This document shows, piece by piece, positions 1-8,860 of a stretch of 11,888 bases of DNA. The position numbers and the translations under genes are program-made. Under the pieces are notes generated by a model, which made no database searches, was not told the DNA's origin, and was given only the letters and a program-made list of their open reading frames with translations. Every line of letters begins with the position of its first letter. The stretch's first letter is position 1. The stretch is taken from contig LSSL01001226.1 of the NCBI GenBank assembly GCA_001953115.1, positions 11,345 through 23,232 on the forward strand, read 5' to 3'. The DNA is from Smittium mucronatum (Eukaryota; Kickxellomycota; Harpellomycetes; Harpellales; Legeriomycetaceae).

Positions 1-21
1 AAAAAAAAAAAAAAAAAAAAA
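1..21. repeat. Poly(A) run at window edge
   Basis: Twenty-one consecutive A residues open the window and may continue to its left. This could be a simple homopolymer repeat, or the poly(A) tail of a retroposed sequence lying just outside. Nothing inside the window can separate these two. Confidence 0.9.
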
Positions 22-24
22 TGA

Positions 25-213
25 AATGAAACTCTTGCCGCTGTAGCATCGATTGATCCTGCAGAATATCTAGGCGATTCGGATGTAAATGATCCAAAAA
101 TGTACAAGAAAAATTCAAAGAATTCGGTAATTATTTTATATTTACCCGGATTTAAACCAAATGAATTCAATGATATATACAGCCTATGCGAAATAGAGCT
201 CATAAAAGGCTGA
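25..213 (+). pseudogene. Coding-like fragment, possible exon or decayed gene piece
   Basis: This frame is open for 62 codons between a TGA at 22-24 and a TGA at 211-213. It has no initiator near its beginning, since the first in-frame ATG is at about codon 25. The translation begins NETLAAVASIDPAEYLGDSD and includes ILYLPGFKPNEF, a balanced composition unusual for this AT-rich window. A hand count of GC at codon positions 1, 2 and 3 gives about 46, 30 and 28%, the order expected for coding DNA. I recognise no family. It could be an internal exon, a pseudogene remnant or chance. The next open frame (219-452) follows in another register after only a few bases, which fits either a frameshift or splicing. 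Confidence 0.22.
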
Positions 214-218
214 AATGA

Positions 219-452
219 GAAGAGTCAAAGAGTCAAAAATCTGCGCCAAAGGACAATTTGCTAGCCATTCAAGCATACTTGAGATCCTGTCTAAATTTTG
301 AAAAGCTAGGATGGGACTTTAACGCCTCTGCTCCGCCAATACGTACAATTGTAAATTCTTCTGCAGGAATAATCGGGGAGTCTCTACTTATAAAGTTCCT
401 GTGTCCTGTCAAAAAACGATGCTCAATTTTCTCAATGAATGTTCCTTTATAA
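219..452 (+). pseudogene. Second coding-like fragment in a shifted frame
   Basis: This frame is open for 77 codons from just after a TGA at 216-218 to TAA at 450-452. There is no early ATG; the first possible initiator is a TTG at 258. The translation contains LRSCLNFEKLGWDFNASAPP and NSSAGIIGESLLIKFLCP. GC by codon position is about 43, 42 and 34% by hand count. It begins only 5 bases after the stop of the preceding frame, in a different register, so the two may be parts of one broken gene. There is no recognisable domain and no obvious GT...AG intron that would join them. Chance openness is a real alternative at this GC content. Confidence 0.2.
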
Positions 453-456
453 CAAC

Positions 457-638
457 ATGGAATGTTGCGCTAATAGTTGGCTATATGGTGTTCCTCATCA
501 ATCGACCAACTGCTTATTTTCGAGGTGGAAAGGGGGGGGGGGTTTTGCTCTGTAAAACATCATAGGTATTGCACTAAGCATGAAATCCCCCTTTTTGTTC
601 CGGATGGGAAGATGCGCTTTTTTCAGCCCCATATTTGA
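457..638 (+). pseudogene. Two open frames meeting at a G11 run
   Basis: A frame starting at ATG 457 (MECCANSWLYGVPHQS...) reads through a G11 run into TAA at 553-555. A second frame, open from 477 to TGA 636-638, continues past the run with residues such as HEIPLFVPDGKMRFF. The run length sets the register. At 11 bases the frames are separate, whereas a length one base longer or two shorter would join them. This is consistent with a decayed coding sequence, a homopolymer sequencing error or coincidence. Products of both parts are unrecognised. Confidence 0.2.
532..542 (+). repeat. G11 homopolymer
   Basis: Eleven consecutive G residues follow GGTGGAAA. This is one of six G-runs of seven or more bases in the window, all on the + strand. 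It lies inside the coding-like tract 457-638. Confidence 0.95.
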
Positions 639-731
639 AGTTTCAATAATTTATATGTTTTTATGCAGGCTAATAGAGAAAAATTCACCGTCACTTTTTT
701 TTATTTTAGAAAAGGGTTTAATGATTACTAA

Positions 732-917
732 ATGGATGATAATGGAGCCCATTGTGAATGGCCAGAAATGGTTGATAAAGGGGATATCGGAATAAATAAG
801 AAATTTATAATTGTTATGCATAAAAAATTAGAAACCAAAATAGCCATGTTGGATTATCTCATATTTCTAACAGTTCTTCTGAAATCCAAGGCATTGGATT
901 TAATACAGCCGAAATAG
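732..917 (+). pseudogene. Coding-like 61-codon open frame with ATG
   Basis: The frame starts at ATG 732, immediately after an in-frame TAA, and ends at TAG 915-917. The predicted peptide includes NGAHCEWPEMVDKGDIG and ends in a hydrophobic-then-basic stretch (LIFLTVLLKSKALDLIQPK). GC by codon position is about 44, 21 and 31%, the strongest coding-like contrast in the window. It overlaps the end of another + strand open frame (580-795, another register) by 64 bases, so at most one of the two is real there. I recognise no family. It could be a small gene, an exon, or the next piece of a decayed gene that also includes 25-638. Confidence 0.22.
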
Positions 918-977
918 CCTAAAATGTTCAGCCTGTTTCAGATACAAGTGAAAGGATAATAGTCGAAAATTTTTTTT

Positions 978-998
978 GGGGTGGGGGTGGGGGGGGGG
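978..998 (+). repeat. G-tract cluster G4-T-G5-T-G10
   Basis: Three G-runs separated by single T residues follow an eight-base T-run. The cluster has at least four usable GGG blocks and so fits the intramolecular G-quadruplex pattern on the + strand. Confidence 0.9.
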
Positions 999-1029
999 AT
1001 TGGTAATCATTTTCAAAATAACAAGAGAA

Positions 1030-1212
1030 ATGTACAGAGTATCACTTGAAAATATAGAAATATTTACTGATATTTTTATTGCATTACCAAACTATCGCGT
1101 ATCACTTTCTCTGCTCAGACTAAACAACTTGAAACGTTATGAAATGATCAAATTGAGAACAAACAAAAAAAAATCAAAGCCATATAGGGAAGAAAAATAC
1201 CATAGAGGTTAA
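1030..1212 (+). pseudogene. Weak open frame after the G-tract
   Basis: From ATG 1030 the frame is open for 60 codons to TAA 1210-1212. The frame itself extends back through the G-tract at 978-998. The peptide starts MYRVSLENIEIFTDIFIALP and ends in a very basic tail (KKKSKPYREEKYHRG). Codon-position GC is nearly flat (about 31, 27 and 27%), so coding support is poor. I list it because it continues the run of + strand open frames across the left flank. Confidence 0.1.
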
Positions 1213-1410
1213 ATTAGTCCAGCTAGTTCAAAGAGACTAAGGCCAAACATTTTATTAAATATAAACCTGCCTTCAGATCCCCATGGTTCACTTCAGAATT
1301 TACAGGGTGATTTGATAATAGCAATCATATATCATACATGTATATACTCTCCTTTTTAAAATAAAATTTCGCTTCAGAAATATATTTTTTTAGTTGATTT
1401 ATAAAATAAT

Positions 1411-1501
1411 ATCAACCAAATGATTTGAATTTATTTTTTTTCAGTATAAAAAGACGAGCAGATTAGAAACTAATGGTTATCTATTTCTTCCTAAAGAATC
1501 C
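1411..1501 (+). repeat. Degenerate repeat block A, copy 1
   Basis: The block starts with a CAACC-type motif, runs through a T-tract ending in CAG at 1442-1444, and reaches AATGGTTATCTATTTCTTCC at 1472-1491. The same order of motifs appears at 2963-3028 with small indels. Low sequence complexity makes the match uncertain beyond these motifs. Confidence 0.4.
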
Positions 1502-1544
1502 AATCCCATGGTTTTTAATTCAAGTTCCATAATTTCTTGATTTC

Positions 1545-1559
1545 TTTTTTTTTTTTTTT
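1545..1559. repeat. T15 homopolymer
   Basis: Fifteen consecutive T residues sit in the T-rich part of the core. Confidence 0.95.
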
Positions 1560-1640
1560 CATTCTTTTAAAAATCAAGTGGTTGGATTTTTTTTACTATA
1601 TAGATCAATCAGAATCGACTAATCATTCATCTAAATTTAA

Positions 1641-1790
1641 ATGCGAAACTATTTTGCAAATAATTGGATCAAATACAATTATTTCTTTTCTGAGATATAT
1701 GAAATTAACAGTCTAAAAAAAATCTAATATAAGGCGATCTTTTTTATGATTGCAGTCATTTTTGATTTAACGAAAATAAAATTTATAAAA
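1641..1790 (+). repeat. Degenerate repeat block B, copy 1
   Basis: Ordered landmarks are ATGCGA (1641), AGATATAT (1693), ATGAAATTAACA (1699-1710), AGTCTAAAAA (1710-1719), ATGATT and then TGATTTAAC before a TAAAATTT stretch. All recur in the same order and orientation at 2824-2965. The two exact shared words of 10 and 12 bases make common descent more likely than chance despite the AT richness. Confidence 0.55.
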
Positions 1791-1816
1791 GTGGGGGGGA
1801 GGGGGAGGGGGAGAGG
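1791..1816 (+). repeat. G-rich purine tract, potential G-quadruplex
   Basis: G7, G5 and G5 runs separated by single A residues are followed by AGAGG. The tract contains at least four GGG blocks with short loops. It stands directly after repeat block B copy 1 in otherwise very AT-rich DNA. Confidence 0.85.
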
Positions 1817-2822
1817 TTGCAGTGCTAAATATAGTGTATCATCCTAGTGGTTAGAATGTGTCATTTTGATTACCCAAGCTATCATTTATCAGAAAAAGGT
1901 TATACTATTATTATTATGTTTTTGGTATTTTTCATGAGCCATTAAAACAATTTCCCTAAAACCCAAATTTATTTTCTTGGTTAAATTCAACCATCATGAT
2001 TATCGAATAGAGAAATGTATTTAAGCCACTTGGAAAAAGTCAAAGAAATCTTAGGAGACTGAACTCTATTAGCCTAGCTTATTTTTTTTTCATACGGATA
2101 AAACCTATTAAACCTAGAATTTATTAATGGATAACCCATGTGAAAAAAATATGCGGGATTAGATTATACTTGTAAGTTATATAGATAACCAGTATTATAG
2201 TAACATTTGATAAACTCTTTTCAGAAGTTGTTTTTTTTTTATATATCAACCATGATTCCATTTTATTTTCTAGTAGCAATAAGTATACCTAATTAATCAT
2301 TATTAAAAATTAAAACGCCAAGATATTAATTTGTTGAAGTAGCCATATTTATACACTTGGAAAAAAAAACTCGACCGCCTCTTCATTGAAAAATTAAAAA
2401 TGCAGTAAATTTTCTTAATCTATTATAGGTTTATTTTTTACCCATAATAAAAAAGAACTTAATTGCGACTTTTTTTGTAGCTACAAAAAAAAAAAAATTC
2501 GTTTTTTGGGGTTTCTAAAAGCCACCGACTTTTCTTTATAACTTTACAAAAAAACCAACCCTTTAAATTCAAATAATCATATTTGGTCTAAAAGCCCCCT
2601 AAATAATTTTTATTTTATTTTTTTCACATTTATGTATTCCAAATTTTTCGATGACGCTAAAAATTAAGCAGATCTTTTAAAAAAGCATTTTTCTCATTTT
2701 TCTATTGTGTTTTTTGAACGTAAATTCTCTTTTATTTCATCTTGGATTCTTTTTTTTTTTTCCAATTAAATGAGCCATCATTGAAACATATCAAGATTTT
2801 TTTTAAAAAAAAAATTAAAATA
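1817..2822. other. T-rich spacer without a gene
   Basis: There is no supportable gene here. The stretch contains many T-runs, including T12 at 2750-2761. Possible further, very degenerate traces of the block A/B repeats occur near 2150 (an ATGCG word) and 2545-2630 (AACCAACC followed by T-tracts). I do not claim these as copies. Confidence 0.6.
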
Positions 2823-2823
2823 G

Positions 2824-2965
2824 ATGCGATTCATAGTTCTATACTTTTAAAAGATATATATCCAATGAAATTAACATTATAAGTCTAAAAATCAAATTGA
2901 GGAATAAATAATATGATTTTACTGGATTTAAAGTATGATTAACATAAATTTTTTAAAAATAAAAC
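2824..2965 (+). repeat. Degenerate repeat block B, copy 2
   Basis: This is the direct-orientation partner of 1641-1790. It has ATGCGA at 2824, AGATATAT at 2852, ATGAAATTAACA at 2865-2876 and AGTCTAAAAA at 2882-2891, then ATGATTTTAC and TGATTAACATAAATT. Spacing from the first to the third landmark is 41 bases here against 58 in copy 1, so indels separate them. A third, weaker candidate may lie at about 3220-3310. Confidence 0.55.
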
Positions 2966-3028
2966 CAACCACATACTTTTTTTTTTCAGAAAGATTATGG
3001 TCATAGTTATTTCTTAATAAATGGAATC
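2963..3028 (+). repeat. Degenerate repeat block A, copy 2
   Basis: AACCAACC (2963-2970), a T10 run ending in CAG (2987-2989), then TATGGTCATAGTTATTTCTT and TAAATGGAATC mirror the order seen at 1411-1501. Here block A directly follows block B, as expected of degraded tandem units. Confidence 0.4.
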
Positions 3029-3061
3029 ATTTCTTAACATTAAAGCCATTTATTTATTAAG
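3013..3061. repeat. Imperfect hairpin
   Basis: CTTAATAAATGG at 3013-3024 can pair with CCATTTATTTATTAAG at 3046-3061, with a four-base bulge and a 21-base loop. In DNA this AT-rich it may be accidental. Confidence 0.4.
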
Positions 3062-3391
3062 TAAGGCCATTTTTTATTAATTAACACAATCACTAACATT
3101 TTTATTAGCTGGTAACAGTTGATCTTTTTTATAAACTTTCAAGTAGTATTTAAAGGGAATACGGATTATATAAATACTCGTTTTAAGCTGAAAGGTCAGT
3201 TTAATACTTTTTAAAACATAAATGTGCTTAATCTTCTATTTTGAGACTATAATTAAGATAAACATAGTTACTAGATATAAATTCTAACATTTTATGATTT
3301 TTGGCTTAATATCATTAATTTGATGAGAGAAAAAATATCCTTGATTTTTTTATATTCAAGAAATTTTCTGTAATAATACCTTTGTTGAAAT

Positions 3392-3404
3392 CGATTTTTA
3401 TAAG
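3392..3404 (+). repeat. 13-base motif, copy 1 of 3
   Basis: CGATTTTTATAAG, preceded by TTGAAAT. The identical 13-mer occurs at 7146-7158 and 8039-8051. Confidence 0.75.
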
Positions 3405-3990
3405 GAAATTATTTTTTGTTGAAAATTTAAATAGAAATAATTTGAATAAAATACAAAGTCTCACCAATTTAATAAAATTATCTTGAAAAGTATTTGTGAG
3501 AATAAAAAAATTCTCATCAAATTAAATTTCTTACATCCACATTTTCTTTATACCATAATGTATTTTTATAATATAAAAATCAACCGAAGAGATCTTTCAT
3601 TCGAAAAAAAAACCCTTAATTTTTTAGCTGATATTGAATTTTTCACTTTTAAGAAAACTACACGCAAATTTTCGCTCGATAAAACTTTTTTTAAAACAAA
3701 AATATTAGAAACCATAAATAAATTTTCGTTTTGATATCAGTTATATAATAAATAGTATATTCTAAAAAATAAATAAATTCAATGATAATAAAAACGGGCC
3801 CAAATATGCTATTAAATTAAAACTTGAATTATAATTGTAAGATTTTACAGAATTTTGGAATAAAAGATAGTTTTCACTTTGGAATGCGTTTTAAAAATGG
3901 ATTTTATTTAAAAAAAGAATCTGTGAATATATTAAAGTACAAATTTTCATACAAAAATGTAAAAAAAGATTTTAAGAGAATTTCATTATT

Positions 3991-4014
3991 TTTCGCGAGC
4001 GCGATATATTTCGC
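3991..4014. repeat. CpG-dense patch with small hairpin
   Basis: The segment holds five CpG dinucleotides within 24 bases (TTTCGCGAGCGCG, then TATATTTCGC) in DNA that is otherwise almost CpG-free. GCGA and TCGC can pair around a six-base loop. Its origin is unknown. Confidence 0.6.
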
Positions 4015-4108
4015 AAAAAAATTAAAACGATTCAAACAACAACAACAAAATTAATTATGCTTTTTTTTATCTTTTTATTTTTATAATTTAAAGCTAATCT
4101 TACTCTTT

Positions 4109-4133
4109 CAATCCAATCCAATCCAATCCAACC
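4109..4133. repeat. Tandem AATCC pentamer
   Basis: Four exact copies of AATCC start at 4110, followed by a partial AACC copy. It is a short microsatellite. It is not a telomere repeat I recognise. Confidence 0.9.
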
Positions 4134-5145
4134 TAAGTTTGATTGTTTTTAAGAGAATAATAAACAATCGTGGTTTTTATTACCCAAAATAAATTGAATA
4201 AAAATTTAAACAACACAATTATTAATATATAAAATTTTACTCTATCCATCTAATTTAACATGATTTAATATAAATTTAATTTAAAAAATAGCTACTATAA
4301 AAATTCAAAAAATATGCTTAATTTTTAATTTTATTCTAAAAAAGGTTTATAAATATATTTTCAAGGAATATTTGATGATAATTTTAATTTTTTATAATTA
4401 ACTAGACTAAAAAAAAATAATGAATAAAAAAACCCTCTCTTTTTATATTTTTTCCAAGGCTTTATATTTATACAAATAATTTCAATCAGATACCTCATAT
4501 AAGTGTAATAAAAAAAATATATCCCAATTTTTTATTGGTTTTAGAAGCTATAAAAAAAATAATCAATTCTTATTATTTTTAAATTGGATATTAAGCTCTG
4601 AAGATGTATCAAAGAGTAGATATTTAATAATATTTTAATTTAATACGGATTTTTTTTCGAATATATATTGGTGGTTACATTCGAGAAATCGCAACTGAAA
4701 TTATTAAAAAATCTCATTTTTAATGTTCTTATTTGCTATGGAAATCAAAAAATCATTTTTTTTATGTATTGAAACTATTCGATTACATTTAAAAATTTCA
4801 TTGATTATTTTGAACTTCCAAAATTGAATATATTTTTTTCAAAAAATAATATATATATTAAAAAATCTTTAAAAAATAAATGGCACTATAATTAATAATA
4901 GTCAGAATTTTTTCAAGTTAAAGTTTTTTGTGTGTATAACACCATCTAAAAAGGTACAAGTTTTGAATAAAAAAACCAAAAAAAGAATAAAAAATGTTAA
5001 ATGAATTGATTGATTTCTAATTTATTCTAAATTTTTAACCATAATTTTTAAAGTAAACTTGAAATCTTTATAAAAGAAGCTTTATTTTAAAAATACTAGT
5101 TCAAAATTAAAATAGGATACACACATGATTTTTCACCAATTCTGC

Positions 5146-5162
5146 AAAAAAAAAAAAAAAAA
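5146..5162. repeat. A17 homopolymer
   Basis: Seventeen consecutive A residues. The upstream bases show no sign of a retroposed transcript. Confidence 0.95.
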
Positions 5163-6731
5163 TGTTAAAATTTTAGAGTTTCTATGTTTGAAAATAAAAT
5201 AAAAAGAAAATATCCTATGTGTATTAAAATAAACAAAGTGGAAGATTTTCAAAGAAATTGCGCGATTTTTCTAGTCATAATAAATTATAACGTCAAAAAA
5301 ATGCTTGAATTCATATTGAAATATACAAAGAATAAAAAAAGACATCATGTTTTTTTCAAAGAGTCATATTATATTTAAAAGGTTATTTTCAATCTGTCAC
5401 TCATGTTGTATATTTAATTTTAACCATAAAAATATAAGGCTAAATACATCATTAAAATAAATAAGATTAAAATATAGATTATATAAATAATTTTTATAAA
5501 TCCTATAATATTTTCAAGTACATATTTTTTTTTAAAAAAAATTAAATTATAAATTATTTAGTCTTATCTACACATAATTATTCTGAAAAAATATGTTTAA
5601 ATTCCATTGAAGTAAATTATTTTATTATTAGATTTAAATAAAAGTATTTAAGTGATACGAGTTTATTATTCCAAATACCTAGTATAAATATATTCAAAAT
5701 TAATTTATTGAGTAATCTATTTTATCAGTATCTCAAAAAACAAGTTCAAGATAAACAAAAGTGACTTTTATGATCAGATATTTATTATTTCAGATTAAAA
5801 AAGCATGATAATTTTACATTCTTATATTTACAAAAAATATATCCAGTTTTTTTTCAATTTTTTAAGTTATGTTTGACCGATAAAATTTTAATTTTTGAAT
5901 CTATTAATTATGAAGAATGGGTAAATTTACGAATATTTTAAATAATTATTTTATATAGAGTTTTAAAAAAAATAATAAAAAACATTTAACTTCATTGGAT
6001 TCAGGGCAAGTAATACATATATTTTTTTTTATAAAAGAAAATTGTGTGAACGAAATTCAAAGAGTATAAATATAAAATAAGAAAATAATTTTAATATAAA
6101 ATAATAACAGTAAGATTTATCCAAATTAATTTTTTTTAGGAATGCAAAAAATTATAACATAAAAATGTGGCTAAAATATGGTGTGTAGACAAGAGGCTGG
6201 TTCTTCATCAAATATACTGTAATTATTTTCAAAATTTTAAATAAAAATAAATGTGAATATAATCATATTAAAAAAATAATGTTTTATTTTCGAAAAAAAA
6301 AAAAGTATTATGAGAGTCCAATTTAATTTTAAATATAGCACAAAAGATACCATATAACACTAAAAGTAAGTATAAAAGATTAAGTAAAAAGGTATAATAA
6401 CACCTTATATCCAAATTAAAAAAAAATCGAAAAGAGCATTAGTATCTTTTTTTGGATTGTTTTGGCGGTGAATATAAACGTTTCTAATCCAACACCTAGA
6501 TAGCATATAATAAATATAACATCAGAAAAAATAATTGGGTATCAAATTTTCGGCTTGATTATTTGAAAGTTTCTTATTACAACTAAAATTGAAGATTATC
6601 ACCAAAGTAGATAGAATTTTTTTTTTTGCATTTTTAATGATATTTTTATTTTATTTTCACTCTTTTTTAGATCCAAGTGTAAAAGAAAAAAAAAAAAGAA
6701 AAATACCAATTTTAAGAATAAAAATTTAATA

Positions 6732-6745
6732 ATATATATATATAT
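6732..6745. repeat. (AT)n microsatellite
   Basis: Seven AT dinucleotides in tandem. Confidence 0.9.
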
Positions 6746-7084
6746 TTATTAATCCTGTCAGGGAAGATTATATAAAAAATGGTTTCATTAAATATTTAAT
6801 GGCAACAACAGATTGTTCATATTTTTATGTTATTGAGAAAATAAATAAATACAACCAATAAAAATAATCCATGTGCATAAACAGGAATGGTGAGTGAATT
6901 ATGTCCCAGGAAAGGTTAAATAAAAGAGTTCAAATTATAAGGTTCATAATTAATAAAAATGCTATTAATATAATTGGCTGTAACTATAAAATCATTTAAA
7001 AACAAGCTGGTTAAAAAAATTTAATTTTTTTTTAAAAATTCGGAGTGTAATACAAATAAAATATGAAAGCAAACCAAAACATCT

Positions 7085-7110
7085 CTATTCAGAAACAAAA
7101 TTTTGAATAG
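7085..7110. repeat. 10-base-pair hairpin
   Basis: CTATTCAGAA (7085-7094) pairs with TTTTGAATAG (7101-7110), with one G-T wobble, around the six-base loop ACAAAA. It is one of the cleaner stem-loops in the core. Its function is unknown. Confidence 0.7.
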
Positions 7111-7145
7111 ATACTTCTTAATTTTCATAGAGTTTTTTGAAAAAA

Positions 7146-7158
7146 CGATTTTTATAAG
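7146..7158 (+). repeat. 13-base motif, copy 2 of 3
   Basis: CGATTTTTATAAG, preceded by TTGAAAAAA, similar to the context of copy 1. Confidence 0.75.
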
Positions 7159-7560
7159 AAAAAAGTAAAATTATTATGGTTTCGCCAGTTTTATACTCAG
7201 ACCATCAATTATATAAATAAATAAAGAGGATAAATTTGTTCAAAAAATGATTTTGCCCATTTCCAGTTATTTTACGTAATTTTAGTAGTCAAATAAAGTC
7301 AATGATACACTATATGTAAAGTTGTACAAATAAATAATCAAATTTGATTTACATCCCGAAAATATTATCAAAATTGAAAAAAAAAAACAAACTCGATAAA
7401 TTTTTAAATTAGCATAGCTTGCATATTTTAAAATACTGCGAATATTGAAAAAGCTTTTTGTTGAAAAAACAATTTAAATAAAAGAATAAAGAAAATTATT
7501 TTTCAATTTATTAGTATTTTTTTTTTAAAAAAGCATAAAACATATTTTAATATATAAATC

Positions 7561-7574
7561 CGAATATATATTCG
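7561..7574. repeat. 14-base perfect palindrome
   Basis: CGAATATATATTCG is its own reverse complement. The first 12 bases also occur at 4658-4669. It could be a protein-binding site or chance in AT-repeat DNA. Confidence 0.75.
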
Positions 7575-7825
7575 CAAAAAAAAGGTGTTTAATCTGCATA
7601 GATATCATGTTAAATTTAAATAAAGTCGATAAACCCACAAATTATTAAACATTTAAGCCAAAATACAGCCAAATTGGTTGATAATTGTTTTCTATCCATA
7701 TTGAAAAATATGTGAAAACAAAAAAAATCCAATTAAAAATAATTTAAGTCATACTTTTGTTATTTGAATTCTGTAATTTTTTTTAGAGATATTTTAGTTT
7801 ACAATCAATAAATTTTCATATGAAT

Positions 7826-7849
7826 GGGGGGGGGGATATAGATCTATAT
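7826..7849 (+). repeat. G10 run joined to a 14-base palindrome
   Basis: Ten G residues (7826-7835) are followed without a gap by ATATAGATCTATAT (7836-7849), which is a perfect palindrome. Confidence 0.85.
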
Positions 7850-8038
7850 TTAATCAACAAAACACAATAATTTAGAATTAATTTACTAAAAAAGAGTATG
7901 AGCCAAGAATAGGCTTAAATTTTAACCAATATAATGCCTTTTATTTTTAAATTTCTTTTTCAAACAAAACCTTTCAACCAAAAGAACGAGTTGATTTTAG
8001 ATTTAATAAAAGTATCTTTTATTTTTTATAAATCGAAG

Positions 8039-8051
8039 CGATTTTTATAAG
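8039..8051 (+). repeat. 13-base motif, copy 3 of 3
   Basis: CGATTTTTATAAG, here within GCGATTTTTATAAGCG. Flanks differ from copies 1 and 2. Confidence 0.75.
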
Positions 8052-8433
8052 CGTTTGGATTTTTTTCTTCTTCCTTTTATATCAAGTTAAATAATAAAAA
8101 TAATCAACAAGTTTCTCGACAAAAAAAAAAAAAATCAAGATTCAAAATAAAAAGAGTTGTTGATTTTTTTTGGTTTATATTAATAAAAAACTGCACAAAA
8201 TATTATGAAAAGGTGTAAAAAACCACTGAATAAGATTATAAACAAAGTGTGAAAATTTTATATTTGATTATGAAAACCAAGTTGCTAATTTAAAATTATT
8301 TCAATACTGATAAAAAATTTACCCTTTTCGCACTTATAATATTTATAACGTAGTCCCGCATTATTAATTAAAGTATATTCCTATTATAAAATCTATGGAA
8401 ACAACATGATTTAATTATAAATAGGCTACATAT

Positions 8434-8508
8434 GGGTTGACGGACACAACCGACTCCGCCTTTACCCAAAATAACCCGGAGAGTAGTTAAATTCCGTACT
8501 ATTAGGCG
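8434..8508. ncRNA. GC island, candidate structured RNA
   Basis: These 75 bases are about 49% GC (37 of 75 by hand count) inside DNA of roughly 15-20% GC. Three consecutive stems can form on either strand. They are GGTTG (8435-8439) with CAACC (8447-8451), CTCCG (8454-8458) with CGGAG (8477-8481), and AGTA (8482-8485) with TACT (8497-8500). In extremely AT-rich genomes, structured RNA genes are known to stand out as GC islands. It is not a canonical tRNA, because no T-loop consensus is present on either strand, and I match it to no known RNA. Strand and ends are undetermined. It could instead be a relic of inserted DNA. Confidence 0.2.
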
Positions 8509-8593
8509 TGTTTATATTATTTTTAATTCAAAAATTAACAAGGTTAATCAAAAAAAAAAATATGAATAAAATTTCAAAATCTCAGTATTTTTA

Positions 8594-8722
8594 AGAATAT
8601 CCCAATTTCATTGAAAGCGTACTGATTTTTTTTCAAAAATGTATTAAAGAATAAAAATTTATACCATTTGATGTTGCACAGAGATAAAAATCACCACAAA
8701 ATTTAATCAAATCAATACCAAT
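8594..8722 (+). repeat. Left arm of long inverted repeat
   Basis: This arm matches the reverse complement of 9620-9750 along its whole length with small gaps, at roughly three quarters to four fifths identity by hand alignment. The best block is TATACCATTTGATGTT (8660-8675), identical over 16 bases to the complement of 9670-9685. Another is the AATTTCATTGAA block near 8604-8615. Similarity fades outside both ends. It may be one of two inverted copies of a dispersed element, or the terminal repeat of a foldback-type element. Confidence 0.8.
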
Positions 8723-8860
8723 TGTTTATTATGCGTTTTAGGTGTTGCTTATTTTTATTTTGGAATTTTTATCGTACTATATACACTTTTATATATACAA
8801 TAAACAAAAAGTGAATAATCTTTCGATTTTAGTATAGCCTTAAACAAGTTTTTTATTTAG

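Larger units (their letters stand above)
4134..7084. other. A-rich spacer without a gene
   Basis: This is nearly three kilobases at very low GC with no supportable gene. It includes A17 at 5146-5162, an (AT)n run at 6732-6745, and a shared word AAAAAATATATCC at 4512-4524 and 5832-5844. The 64-codon frame with ATG at 5184 has no other support. Confidence 0.65.

Noticed and set aside
2171..2191. GTAAGT...CCAG of 21 bases, like the tiny introns of chlorarachniophyte nucleomorphs (also 6367-6385)
   Set aside because: No coding frame exists on either side to join, and the expected gene density of such genomes is absent.
3483..3734. 83-codon + strand open frame
   Set aside because: It starts with TTG, GC is equal (about 22%) at all three codon positions, and one such frame is expected by chance in this much AT-rich DNA.
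3821..4054. About 77-codon open frame ending in a glutamine run
   Set aside because: There is no ATG at its beginning, only a slight codon-position bias, and the QQQQ tail comes from a CAA microsatellite. I could not separate it from chance.
5184..5378. 64-codon open frame with ATG
   Set aside because: Lys/Ile/Asn-rich translation follows base composition only, with no other coding evidence.
8670..8690. ACAGAGA word as in U6 snRNA
   Set aside because: The following invariant U6 bases are missing, and the word lies inside the inverted-repeat arm.
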